Assembly (NCBI RefSeq): GCF_963678635.1
Contig: NC_087069.1
Location: 2,432,166-2,496,165, forward strand
DNA length: 64,000 nt
DNA from: Symsagittifera roscoffensis
Lineage: Eukaryota > Xenacoelomorpha > Acoela > Convolutidae
Direction of reading: 5' to 3'
A program made the position numbers and the translations under genes. Under the pieces are notes generated by a model. It was not told the DNA's origin and did no database searches. It saw only the letters and a program-made list of their open reading frames with translations. Shown here piece after piece: positions 44,366-55,194 of the stretch. Every line of letters begins with the position of its first letter. The first letter of the stretch is position 1.

Positions 44366-45446
44366 TGCAGCACTGTCGAGCCCCCCACAGATTACTATCT
44401 TTTTTTTTGTACCAAAAGGGATACAAAAATTGTTAACGATGTTGTTGTCGTTGAGCTTCTTCTTGTTGCTCCTTGTACTGCTTGCCGGATCAGTCTTCTC
44501 CCAACCAAAACCCCTCCGGATTGAGAGCAAATCAGCAGACCCTTCCGGATTGAGCTCAAATTTGCGCTAACGTGCGTAAATACTCAAACAACCCTACAGT
44601 ACAAGCCTCACAAACGGGCCACAAAATGATCGTAACGATCTTGATTGATATAAATGCCTGTAACAACAATATGTCTATCAACAACAAACGGGAGGGTCGG
44701 ATCACATCTTGTCTGGGGGGATGATTTCTACTGATTTTTTACTTTTTTTTTTTACTGTTTTTGGTTTTTTCGGTTATTTTTTTATGTTTTTTGTTTTTCT
44801 TGGGTACTATACTACTTTTTGTTTGCTTTCCTATTTATCTCTAAGTGTTTTTGGTCACAGACCTCTCAGGGAACGAGGGGACGGCCGATCCCCCCACCCT
44901 TCCTGGAACGTGAATTTTCGGTCTTAACCAGGTTAAAAAGCTATTCACGGTAATCCGGAAGGCTTCCGCGTTCCGAACTACCTTTCCGCCCCAATCGTTG
45001 GGGCCTATTAAGGGCGTTATTATGAGCATCCTCTTGGCGCGGAGTGCTCGTTAACGGCTCTGCCGGTCATGATGTTAAAAAAGAATAACACCCAGGAGCG
45101 CCATAAAAACATCTATCTAACATTCGCCCGGAAGTACATATCGACGGAAAACAAAGCCAAGCTATGAAACGACTGCCCTCGTCTGAAATAAGCTCTACGT
45201 GCTTTTCACCATCTCTACTAAAGCCAGTTCTTTTGGTGGTCTTTCTAACATCGGGTCGACAAAAACTTTACTGCTTTCGGCTTCGGTCAAAACACTCAAA
45301 TTAACTTACTTACATGCAAAACTACTAAGCTCATGGCTGGGTCTTGGTATCCCCAGACCACGAGGTCACTCCTAAAAACAGGACTACTACTATTTACTAT
45401 ATTACTATTGTTTTTGTTCAGTAGATAAAAATAATCATCTCCATCG
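44366..45446 (-). mobile_element. Family A LTR 4 (internal, truncated)
   Basis: It ends GACAGTGCTGCA on the minus strand at 44,366. Going the other way it stops abruptly at 45,446 after CATCTCCATCGA, where gag sequence (TGTACATCCC...) begins. One ~395-bp unit only; TATA-like box degraded. It results from the tandem duplication rather than a separate insertion. Confidence 0.75.
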
Positions 45447-45581
45447 ATGTACATCCCTTCTATCCGTATCGCAGGGATTGCTTCTTCCTTGGCTCGCATG
45501 ACTCAGCCCTGGGCTCACATGACTCCTGTTCCTGGAATCACATCTCCCCGTCGCATGTGTGCCTTGCGTCGGTCGTTCGTT

Positions 45582-45902
45582 TCAAGTCTGTCTATTGCCA
45601 GTTGAACTCCCTCTGAAGTTTGGGCCCCATGCTCTACTATCCCCTGTGGCATAGCCTGCTGAGCTGCCTCTACTTCTAGTGGATCCATATGTCCTTCTCC
45701 TATTCAGTTGGTCATTGAAGATCACCCTCGGCTCCCTGCTGGGACCTCCCGAGTTCGGTTCCCCTTCTCTCGGTCCACTCTTGCTGCCTAGTAGCCCTTC
45801 CAACCTATCCATGATAGCCTGAGTTCGCCTCTCCATCATTGCATCTATCTTTGTGTCAAGAGTTCCAAGAGACTGCTCTTGTTGGATTCTTAACTTCTCC
45901 AT
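45582..45902 (-). pseudogene. Gag N-terminal region, duplicate 2
   Basis: Copy of 40,727-41,047, differing at one residue in 106 (G17-to-D). It is truncated beyond 45,447 by the duplication junction, so it has no downstream gag. Confidence 0.55.
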
Positions 45903-46347
45903 GTCGTCCCTTAATCTTAACTTTCTCTGTTCCGCTTATCTTGTCATTCGCGACAAGTTCTTCGCTATGTTTTTTTTCCTTCAAGCGTTTTTCGCTTCTA
46001 CCAACTTCTTGTCTATTGCGTTTTATTTCTTCCTGCAGACTTTCTCTTTCAACGTGGATTGCTCTCTCTAGTTCACTCATTCTTATGAACGTCTGTTCAT
46101 TTTGCTCTCCTATACTGCACACTGTGTTGTTCATGGCTTCTTCAATTGATGCTCCGTTTTCTACTAGTGGCGTCACAAGTGGCGGTGTCACCCTGTCGAT
46201 CCCAGGTAGCTTGGTACTGGTCGAGATTCGGGCTTTGATCCTCTGCCTCGACGTCTTTTCATTATCCACCTCTGGATCCGCCGATGCGTTGCTTAGCCCT
46301 ATGTTTCTATTCTCCCCAGTTCGCGTTTCTGAATTCGCCATATTCAC
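45856..46347 (-). pseudogene. Gag-upstream coiled-coil region, duplicate 2
   Basis: Copy of 40,950-41,486 with a few replacements (for example G-to-C, Y-to-H, N-to-S). It carries the same frameshift as the first copy near 45,920, so the lesion predates the duplication. Confidence 0.5.
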
Positions 46348-46359
46348 AAAGTCTCTTGA

Positions 46360-47151
46360 CTAGCCTGATGTGTTTGTGGTTTTGCTTATTGTCCTCACTA
46401 CACCAAATTGGTCCATGGTACCAGTCCCTCTGTCGGTGTATGCTTCATTCTCCTGAGTCGAACTATTGAGGCTGACTTGAGATCCAAAGTCAGCTTGCTC
46501 TTCATCGTCCTCTTCTTCTTCCTGGGATTCACCTTCATCTCCTGTACCCACTCCCATGGTGAATGGAAAGATGTTTCCGAAAGTGTACTTCACTCTTTCT
46601 GAAAACGATGAGGACGTTGCCTGTTTCTCCGTCACGCCTGCCATCATGTTGTTGTCTGTGGGAGATTTTCTAGTTGCCACAATTTCAGTAGAGATGTCGG
46701 AAGGTTCCGCCAGCCTTCTGTTTCCTCTCCCCTCCGGTCCATAAATTTCCCGGTTCTCATTCATGGCCTGGTCCGGATGGACCTCCACTTCTAGCATGGC
46801 TTTTTGCTCTTCTGAGGACTTTTGACTCCTGGTTTCAACCTTTCTGCCTGAAACCGTCTCCCCTTTGTCGGTCCGGGTTCGTGTGATCCTTTCCACAAAA
46901 GCGTCGGTCATTGCTCTTCTCTGTATCTCAGGTATGAATTTCCTGGAGCTGTCGCCTAGTTTAGGTATCCTTGACTTGTCTATACTCAATTTACCACTTC
47001 TTACTTCCCATACACTCAATTCGATTGCTAGTGTCCTTTTGATCTGACTACTGATAATAATAACACAACATAATAAATTCCAAAAGTTTCTTTTAAATAG
47101 TGACCACGAATCCTTGTATATCACGGTACTGCGTATATGCAAATTATCCAT
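46360..47151 (-). CDS. ORF0, duplicate 2
   Basis: 263 codons, same length and same terminal TAG as 41,505-42,296. The replacements fall in the first 25 residues; the acidic and repeat parts are unchanged. Being intact in both copies says little about selection, because the duplication is recent. Confidence 0.5.
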   Translation of the reverse strand: MDNLHIRSTVIYKDSWSLFKRNFWNLLCCVIIISSQIKRTLAIELSVWEVRSGKLSIDKSRIPKLGDSSRKFIPEIQRRAMTDAFVERITRTRTDKGETVSGRKVETRSQKSSEEQKAMLEVEVHPDQAMNENREIYGPEGRGNRRLAEPSDISTEIVATRKSPTDNNMMAGVTEKQATSSSFSERVKYTFGNIFPFTMGVGTGDEGESQEEEEDDEEQADFGSQVSLNSSTQENEAYTDRGTGTMDQFGVVRTISKTTNTSG

Positions 47152-49221
47152 AATAATCGATTATTAGTTGTGAGGGATGAAGCTTAGCACAATATGATGA
47201 TATCAGTCTATTTAAAAGATAATGTGTTCACTACCCAATCAAGCACAAATGTTATTGATTTAAAACCAGAAATAACAAAATAAGAATATTTCTATGAAAA
47301 ACGTATGTGTTTTGTGCTTTTAGTCAGTCGCACTACAATAGTCGAGCTTGTATATAAAGAAAGAACTTTCCCTGTTTGGTGCTGCACCAAACAGACACAA
47401 CTTGAAGGCAGTAATTTTCTCAAGTGGGCGTCTATTGCACCCACCGAGTCCTGTGTTACCTATCTGCCTTCGGACTGCCCGAGCTAGACCTACTAAAAAT
47501 CCTCAGGGCAGTCACTTTTCTCAAAAACGTTTTTGATTTGAGTCCATACTAATGAGTTACACACTCTTGATCAATTTAGACTTAGTGTCGCGGATGTCCG
47601 AGTTTAAACTTGTTTTGTTTTGATTCGGTTTTTTACAAAAGGCAAGCTACCACTGTAGTCACTGGTTCCCAGCCTATCTCTTAATAACCTAATATCCTTA
47701 ACTACTTTCTATTTTGTTGTCTTCTTTAAGTTTTGACAAATTAATACCCCTCCGGATTCGCAAAATTGGGATCCCTCCGGATTGACAAAAATCGGACCCC
47801 TCCGGATTTACAAAAATCGGACCCCTCCTGATTGGGACCCTTCCTGTTTTGTAAAAATTTAGACCCCTCCGGTTTGGGACCCCTCTGTTTCTGTAAAAAT
47901 TTAGACCCCTCCGGATTGGGACCCCTCCATTTTTGTAAAAATTTAGACCCCTCCGGATTGGGACCTCTCCGAGTTCGTAAAAATAGCTTCTCAGAGGCTT
48001 TCTAAATTTCCAACCTATATCCTTCCGGATACGTTCTCCGATGCTATTCTGCAGCTTGAATCACCTAGAAATGGTGTGTCGTCCTTCTCAAGACCCTTCC
48101 GGATTGAAGTTAAGCCCCTTATTCGATGATTCACCCTAACGGTGAAGGGTCTTATTTCTAGCTTAACTTGGGCTCGACTAAGGTTATCTTGTGTCTTTAG
48201 CATTCCTTTTTTATCTAGAACAGCGTAAAATTGCCTTACTCAACCGTTTCTACCCTTTGGTAAGGTTGTAAGGGCTCTCCAAAAAAAATTTATAAAACTT
48301 GAAGGGTCTACCCTCCCGAGTTGGTGAATTTGTTAAAATCAATCCTAAAAAATTTTCACGCTTATTTTTTTGATTAATTGATATTTTTATTAGTAAGCTC
48401 AGCTAATTTCCGATCTAATGGTACTAAGATCAACTAGATCTGTCCAGTAGTTACAAAATTATTTACCAAAACGTCTTTTTTCTAAGGTCAAAAAATTTCT
48501 CTCTTATAGGTTCCGCCTAACTTTTTTCGCAATTCTGTTCTTTTCGACCTACAAATTATTGATACCAGCCCAGAAGGCCTATACTCTTCTAGTTCAATGC
48601 AAAAAACCCAATCTAAAACGCTCTAGCTGAAAAAATTTTCAAAAAACTATGCTATTTGGACCCCTCCGGATTGATGAACCCACCAAATCAAACAAGTTAA
48701 GTTCGATTTCTCTGAAATCCGGAAGGTTATCGGCAAACGGATTTTAAAAGCTGTCGATTCACTAGTGGACGTTGTCCGAACAACTATTTTTACTATCCCA
48801 ACTCAAAAATTTCAAAAATTTTTTTTTATTTTATAGTGTTTCATTTATTCAAAACCACGAAAATTTGGTTTTGGTACCCAAATAGTTCCAACCACTTTTG
48901 AACTAAACTCAACCGGTTCTACTCATTATACTAGTACAATAACGACCAATTACGATGTAACTCACTAATTTAGCGTTTTTTTCTGTTTCAAAAAATATCG
49001 ATATCTCAAAAATCGCGATTTGTGGGGGGATCAAAATATCGCTATTTTGACCCTAAAAACCGGTCCGCTTACTGTGTTTTTCACTGAAAAACGATATAGG
49101 AGTATTAATATAGGGTATATAAGTAATAATACTAGTAATACTATACCCCTCCGGTTTTGTTCAATATCCGAATTAAGGTGCTTAACTCGGAAATTCGCAG
49201 TTCGGTGAAGGGTCACTACAG
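47152..49221 (-). other. Family A leader, duplicate 2
   Basis: Copy of 42,297-44,365 with scattered substitutions and 1-3 nt indels in A/T runs. It includes the AATCCGGAGGGGTC cluster at 47,745-47,980. No gene seen. Confidence 0.6.
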
Positions 49222-50879
49222 TGCAGCACTATCGAGCCCCCCACAGATTACTATCTTATTTTTTGTACCAAAAGGGATACAAAAATTGTTAACGATGTTG
49301 TTGTCGTTGAGCTTCTTCTTGTTGCTCCTTGTACTGCTTGCCGGATCAGTCTTCTCCCAACCAAAAACCCCTCCGGATTGAGAGCAAATCAGCAGACCCT
49401 TCCGGATTGAGCTCAAATTTGCGCTAACGTGCTTAAATACTCAAACAACCCTACAGTACAAGCCTCACAAACGGGCTACAAAATGATCGTAACAATCTTG
49501 ATTGATATAAATGCCTGTAACAACAATATGTCTATCAACAACAAACGGGAGGGTCGGATCACATCTTGTCTGGGGGGATGATTTCTACTGATTTTTTACT
49601 TTTTTTTTTACTGTTTTTGGTTTTTTCGGTTATTTTTTTATGTTTTTTGTTTTTCTTGGGTACTATACTACTTTTTGTTTGCTTTCCTATTTATCTCTAA
49701 GTGTTTTTGGTCACAGACCTCTCAGGGAACGAGGGGACGGCCGATCCCCCCACCCTTCCTGGAACGTGAATTTTCGGTCTTAACCAGGTTAAAAAGCTAT
49801 TCACGGTAATCCGGAAGGCTTCCGCGTTCCGAACTACCTTTCCGCCCCAATCGTTGGGGCCTATTAAGGGCGTTATTATGAGCATCCTCTTGGCGCGGAG
49901 TGCTCGTTAACGGCTCTGCCGGTCATGATGTTAAAAAAGAATAACACCCAGGAGCGCCATAAAAACATCTATCTAACATTCGCCCGGAAGTACATATCGA
50001 CGGAAAACAAAGCCAAGCTATGAAACGACTGCCCTCGTCTAAACTAAGCTCTACGTGCTTTTCACCATCTCTACTAAAGCCAGTTCTTTTGGTGGTCTTT
50101 CTAACATCGGGTCGACAAAAACTTTACTGCTTTCGGCTTCGGTCAAAACACTCAAATTAACTTACTTACATGCAAAACTACTAAGCTCATGGCTGGGTCT
50201 TGGTATCCCCAGACCACGAGGTCACTCCTAAAAACAGGACTACTACTATTTACTATATTACTATTGTTTTTGTTCAGTAGATAAAAATAATCATCTCCAT
50301 CGAAGATGGATCAACCCTTTCCCCTAACTCCCAGCTTCTCAACGTCGGAAAATGAATTCAGATGTTAAATAAATTCAATTCAGGACATAATAGGGAAGCT
50401 AAAAGTTTATATAAAAGGATTTCAGTTCAAGTCCCGCGACCCCTCCGGATTCCTGAATCCGGGGAAATAACACCATTATCTTCTTTCCGGAAGTCTGTTT
50501 TTCTACCCTTCACCGTTGTTGTGAACGGCCTTGCAACGATTGTAGCGACACAATCGTTGCAACTCGGAACGGTCTCTGCTAATTCTGCTATTCATTGTTG
50601 TTTTTCTATCACAATTCTCGTTGTCAACGTTGCAACTATTGTTGTTGTGTTTTTTTTTGGATTTCTTCCAAAATGGCCGATTCTGACGTTTCTCAGAAAT
50701 ATGACGTCATACTTCGAAATTTTAAAAATTTGAAACACCAGAAAATTCCAGCCTTCATAGTTTGACTAATCGTTCCAATAACACTGTTAATCCTTCAAAA
50801 CTGCTAATTGGGAAGTTGAGCTGCTAACAATTCGAAATTGCCGAGTCTGCATTTTCGTCCATTCTGGTCGAATTTCACA
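49222..50879 (-). mobile_element. Family A LTR 5 (5' LTR)
   Basis: It starts TGTGAAATTCGACC at 50,879 and ends GATAGTGCTGCA at 49,222, 1,658 bp. Directly outside 50,879 is satellite, so the outer boundary is defined by an abrupt change. It has one ~395-bp unit, the 13-bp hairpin (about 50,531-50,562) and the CRE-like palindrome (about 50,699). Confidence 0.75.
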
Positions 50880-51560
50880 TGGAGGTTAACCCGAGGTAGA
50901 ACACCAGTAGTCAAAATTTCAGGGTTCAAAATTGTATGTTTAGCACTTTTTCATTAGCTTAATTCAAGGAAATGTAAAACTAGCATGAAGATTGGAACTA
51001 TATGACATTTTTTTCTTGTATGGTATTGTATGCTAAACATTTTTGGTGTATAGACGTAATACTTTCATGGTTCTAATTTTAAAGACTAGCATTTCTACAT
51101 TTGCTTCTTTTGTCAAATGTATGACTAGCAAGATGTATTGAATAATGTATTGAGGTCAACCCGGGGTAGATGTCCACTAGTCAAGCTTTCATAGTTCGAA
51201 TTTATATGAGTAGCATTTGCTGATTGGCTTCATTTGTTAAGTTGTATGACTATCATGTTGTATGGATTTCTATGCTGAGCTTCTCGGTGTATGGATGACA
51301 ACCCGGCATAGGAGACTAATCATCCTATAGTAGTTCAAAACTGTAAAACTAGCAGTTTTTACATTGGTTTCTTTTGAGAAAGTGTAAGAATAGCATGATG
51401 TATGAAATTTTTTGTTTTTTAGAATTGATGTATGGAGGCCAACTCGATAGTTTTTTTTTCATAGTTCGAAGTTTTATGACTACTGATTTTCATTGGCTTT
51501 TACTGTAAACTTGTACGGATAGTGTTTACCTCGTGTGGAGGTGAACCCGGGTACATGAAG
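50880..51560. repeat. Degenerate satellite next to LTR 5
   Basis: The same monomer family and orientation as 18,341-21,124: AGGTTAACCCGAGGTAGAAC, GTATGACTAGC and ATGTATGGAGGCC blocks. It is more decayed. It begins exactly at the outer end of LTR 5. Confidence 0.8.
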
Positions 51561-52020
51561 CCTTAATTTTAACTTCATGCAAATCCAAATGTTTTGTATC
51601 AATTAATCGCTTTTTTGTTCACTTTTAACCCAATTTTTCTATCTTCAATGCAGATTATCGGTGCTAACATTTCAAGGTTATAACAAAAACGAATTCAAAA
51701 GCTAAAGCTCGATAATGCTTGCCCGCATTTGTTTATTAACTTGAAAAAAAACATTCTTACTCACATTATGACTACACGCTTCCTTAGAGTGTTGGTCTTG
51801 ATTCTCAAAAGTCATGAAAAAAAAATTTCCTTGCAATTTTATTGCAATTTTGAATTTTGGTTGGTGTTACTAAAAGCCAGGACATGAAACTGTTTCAGTC
51901 AAAGGTTGACAAAAATGGCAAAAAGAGATCTAGACAGGTTTAGGAGTTATTAACCTAGAGTTCAGCTTCGGGCGATAAAGAAAAGGGCAGCAAACGCAGA
52001 AAACTTAGGAAATCGAAAAT
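51561..52020. other. Unassigned sequence
   Basis: AT-rich; no repeat relation or coding frame noticed. Confidence 0.4.
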
Positions 52021-52138
52021 CTTTGTTGGTTTTTTCTAGTTTAAGCTTTGTTGTATTCCATCGACAGTTCTACAACTTTTTTGAGGCCGAACAGTTTCAG
52101 AAGATCGAAGACAGATAATCTTTCATTGTCGAGTTCCT

Positions 52139-52421
52139 CTATTTGGCCGGCCAATACCATTTCCATATTCTCATCCAGTTCATAATATCGTAGGCAGATA
52201 ATCTTTCATTGTCGAGTGCCTCTATTTGAGCGTCTACTCCTCCGTCTTCCCTTTCCATAAGTATCCTCGCGTCGTTTGCACGGGCTTTAACAAAAGCTGC
52301 AAAAGTAAGAGCAAAGAGGGCAACGAAAATCAGGGTGCGGTTCTAAAACAAATTGAAAAAAAATAACAAAAGAAAAAAACTATTTACAAAAATACGAAGA
52401 AATTCGAAAAAATCTAACCAT
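52139..52421 (-). CDS. Putative spliced small secreted peptide gene
   Basis: A 76-nt GT-AG intron (52,343-52,418; GTTAGA...TTGTTTTAG) joins an ATG at 52,419-52,421 to exon 52,139-52,342. The 68-residue product begins MNRTLIFVALFALTFAAF, a textbook signal peptide, and then a mature acidic part (ARILMEREDGGVDAQIEALD, NERLSAYD). An 83-nt duplication (CAAATAGAGGCACTCG and CAAATAGAGGAACTCG) follows. Its second copy reads on in another frame as GQIEELDNERLSVFDLLKLF to a stop near 52,040, so the longer ancestral product was lost by frameshift or is made by another splice form. A TATA-like AATATAAGG lies at 52,766-52,774 and a good donor GTGAGT at 52,708-52,713, suggesting an upstream non-coding exon. 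It is the only host-like gene I see. Confidence 0.5.
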
Positions 52422-52765
52422 TACCAATACTTCAGAAAGTAGATTACACTTTGGCTAAACAAACATCAACGAGCTTAGTCTTGAAATAATGATACATCAT
52501 AACTTTATCAAAGATAATTATCCCTTTTTAATGACAGTTCACGCTTGAAATAGAAATAAAAAAAAGTTTTTGAGATTTTTTGGAAGACACTGCAAATAAG
52601 ATCGATAAGTTCGGAAAAAATAGTAATTCGTGGGTTCATTCAATTTAAGGGAAGTCAATCAGATTGAAAAAAAAAATAAATAAATAAATAAACAAGTTGT
52701 ATTTACAACTCACGGGTAATGGCAATCCGTTTGAAAACGATGCAAAATTCGGAAATGGCTGGCAC

Positions 52766-52774
52766 CTTATATTC
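52766..52774 (-). promoter_or_regulatory. Candidate TATA box of the secreted-peptide gene
   Basis: AATATAAGG on the minus strand, about 50 bp before a possible first exon ending at the donor GTGAGT (52,708-52,713). Position-based inference only. Confidence 0.25.
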
Positions 52775-53075
52775 CCGACTGTAACACTGTAAACCAATTG
52801 GGGCATCTTAGGGAGCTCTTAAAAAAGTTGCGAAACCAAAAAGTTTTTTTTTGGGAAAAAAAGGGGGAAGCTGGAATTTTTAAAATAATTTGAAAGGAAA
52901 ATCCAATTATGCAGTTAATCCAAAAAGTTGCCAAAATAAACTGACGTAACTCAAGTAAAATTTAGTTCAGACGTCTTAAAATGAAATAAAAATTAAGTTA
53001 AAAATTGAGTTGGATGAATCTAATTGAAGTCAGAATTATGGTTTCTTTTGTTTTCGCATTAGTTTCCTTTCAATT

Positions 53076-53190
53076 TTAGAGTTTTTTCAGCTTTTGTAAA
53101 GCATATTGAGTTGCCTTGTCCTCACATTGTGGGAAAAAATCATCCAGTTCAGGCTCCTTTGTTGTTCATCATCCTTCTGAGTGGGTTTGA
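53076..53190 (-). pseudogene. Possible second exon-like peptide fragment
   Basis: The minus-strand frame reads KEPELDDFFPQCEDKATQYA then LQKLKKL and stop. A possible acceptor (CCCACTCAG) precedes it on the minus strand. Composition and the ELDE/ELDD start recall the second repeat of the secreted peptide, but similarity is weak. No signal exon found. Confidence 0.2.
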
Positions 53191-53632
53191 GCCAGTATGA
53201 TTAGAGAAGCCTTCTGGCAGACTTTTGTCTAACTCGTGTCATCTTCGAGGTCCAGATAAAAAAGCATTGATGAAAGAGATCAAAGATAGCCAGTTGTTGT
53301 AGAACTAGCACAGAATGTTCCGGCCATAGTCTTAAGAAAGTGAAACATTTTTTTTTTTCAAATTAGTGTCGTTTTTTTGTTTTGGTGTGATAAAATGATT
53401 TGAACAAAAAACCTGATAATTCGACAGTCATAGTAAAGAAAGCGAATTGGAAAACAAGTTTAGACTAAAAAATTGCGTTTTTTCGGCGCGCGCTCCCCCT
53501 CAAAATAAGTAAATAATGGCGCCAAAGGCGCCTTTAGAAAAATTTTATGGTCGGTCCGCCAAAAGTGGATTTCTTAAAAAATCCCTTTGGTTCGGCAGGG
53601 GGTCGAATCCCTGAGGGAGGTGAGCGTCCCCC

Positions 53633-53648
53633 CCTAAATCCGCCCCTG
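53633..53648 (-). mobile_element. hAT-like terminal inverted repeat (single end)
   Basis: On the minus strand it reads CAGGGGCGGATTTAGG, the common CAGGGGCGG-type hAT end, followed by GGGGGGACGCTCACC. No matching second end was found within the nearby sequence, so this is a remnant. Confidence 0.35.
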
Positions 53649-55194
53649 ATTAACGCTGTGATTTTTATTCGTGAAGCAGAAAACATGCGCCAAAGGTCGA
53701 TCAGGCTTTAAACTTCCCCCAGTTTCATTTTCTTGATGTTTGACCCCATCCCTTTGGTTGCTCTATAAATTGTAAGGGCATGTTTTCTATCTAATAATAG
53801 TTACCGCTTAAGTGGGCCAAAAACGACAATTGTTATCGGAGAAGCTCCGAAAATATTTTATTAGGAATCTTTCATATTTTTATGTTCACAAGGAAACAAT
53901 TTTTCTGTTGCTAATTCAAAAGCTGATTCAACTGAGGTGATTATTGTAACCAGTTATAAACTAGTTTTTATAACCAATTTTTTTCTTGATAAAACTATCT
54001 CCATGAAATATTTCTTACTAACATATCATGATCCATAACTAACACTGACAATTACTTGTAATGTTGAAACTACTTGTAGTTTCAGCACTAAATAAACTTG
54101 AATATAACATAGTAGACAATGGTTTTCCTTTGGATTAAGTTCCAGACACCTAACCTGCAAACACCAGTATACACTAGATCTATTGAGACCAGGAGACTTT
54201 AGAGTAAGTTTAGGATCGGTATTAGGCTAAGAAGTTGTACGAATCTGTTCGGCCGAAAATAAGATTGCGTGACGAACAGACGCTGTACTTTATCTGAAGT
54301 TACTTCATGATTAAGCTACTCCAGGCATAAAATCATCTGGTGCGACCAAAGACCTAATAAGAATTTAGATTTAGCAGAAAAGAAGTAAAAACAAGATCAG
54401 AATATGAAATGCAATTTTGCAAACTCTTAGATAGCATAGACAATCTAATAGATATGACTGTAGGTCTCATTGTGTTAACTCCATTATTTCAAACGATACG
54501 GCAAACACCACCTCAAAAACTGAGCAACAAACCGAGCTTCTACATCCAGACACGACGCAAACTGACGCAAGCTTTAGAATTCTTCAAGCAGTAAATTTTC
54601 ATTCTCTGACATGAAGTTGAATTACTTGGAGCAATAAAATTCATTTCTAAGCAATAAATTTGTTTTACAGAACAAATGTGTTCTAGCAGATAAATTGTTT
54701 TACAATTTCTAAAACGACTGATAAAAAGATAGACGAGGGGTTCCTTTCATCAAATCTGTAGTAATTTCAAAACTTTTGTAAAAATTAAATTTATTGATAA
54801 AAAACACAAAAATTGATTAGTTATAGAATTAATGTTAATTTTTTTTAATTTATCGAATTTCCTTCCTTCTCAAGTAACCTAATCTTTTTATTATTTTTTT
54901 TCATTTTCTTCATTACCCCTCATCTAAAATAAAACCATAATTATTCAAAGTCAAATATCATTCAAGTTTCTTATCTCCAGTTCATTTCTTTTAAACTCTA
55001 AACACTTTAATTAGCTTAAATTTAAAACTTAAATAATGAGAAGGCCTATCCTTGCTTTGTTGAACCTCATGTTTTTTTTTAAAGCGAATCATCAAGGCTA
55101 ACTTTGGAACTTTAATTTTTAATTTATTTTTGAAGTTATTCATTCAATTTAAAACTATTTGATTATCAAGGCTTCCCTTGGATTTTGTTCCCCC
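53649..55194. other. Unassigned AT-rich sequence
   Basis: It contains a 9-bp hairpin TGAAACTAC-TT-GTAGTTTCA at about 54,064-54,083, followed by an AATAAA-type block. A short 61-codon ORF (54,409-54,594) has no recognisable motif. Nothing else seen. Confidence 0.4.

Larger units (their letters stand above)
45447..50300 (-). repeat. ~4,855-bp tandem duplication (LTR to gag)
   Basis: 45,447-50,300 repeats 40,592-45,446 with near-identity: ORF starts at 46,347/41,486, 47,151/42,296 and 45,902/41,047 are all 4,855 or so apart. The junction at 45,446/45,447 joins the middle of an LTR to gag. Confidence 0.85.
21125..50879 (-). mobile_element. Giant family A Ty3/gypsy retrotransposon (decayed)
   Basis: From 5' LTR 5 (49,222-50,879) to 3' LTR 3 (21,125-23,188), both with TG...CA-type ends and both bordered by satellite. 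Internal order: leader, ORF0, gag, protease, RT, RNase H, integrase, accessory polyprotein. The gag-pol order PR-RT-RH-IN is that of Ty3/gypsy. A tandem duplication of about 4,855 bp (LTR to gag) is inserted near the 5' end. Typical gypsy elements are 5-10 kb, so the ~25 kb without the duplication is exceptional. Flanking 5-bp target duplications are not evident (21,120-21,124 reads ATACT; 50,880-50,884 reads TGGAG). At least fifteen stops or frameshifts make it non-autonomous. Confidence 0.8.

Noticed and set aside
53540-53640. tRNA- or SINE-like block with GGGTCGAATCCC resembling a B box
   Set aside because: No A box or cloverleaf could be formed upstream; the adjacent CAGGGGCGG end fits a DNA-transposon remnant better.
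54409-54594. 61-codon ORF
   Set aside because: No motif, no neighbour relation, and a length expected by chance in this sequence.
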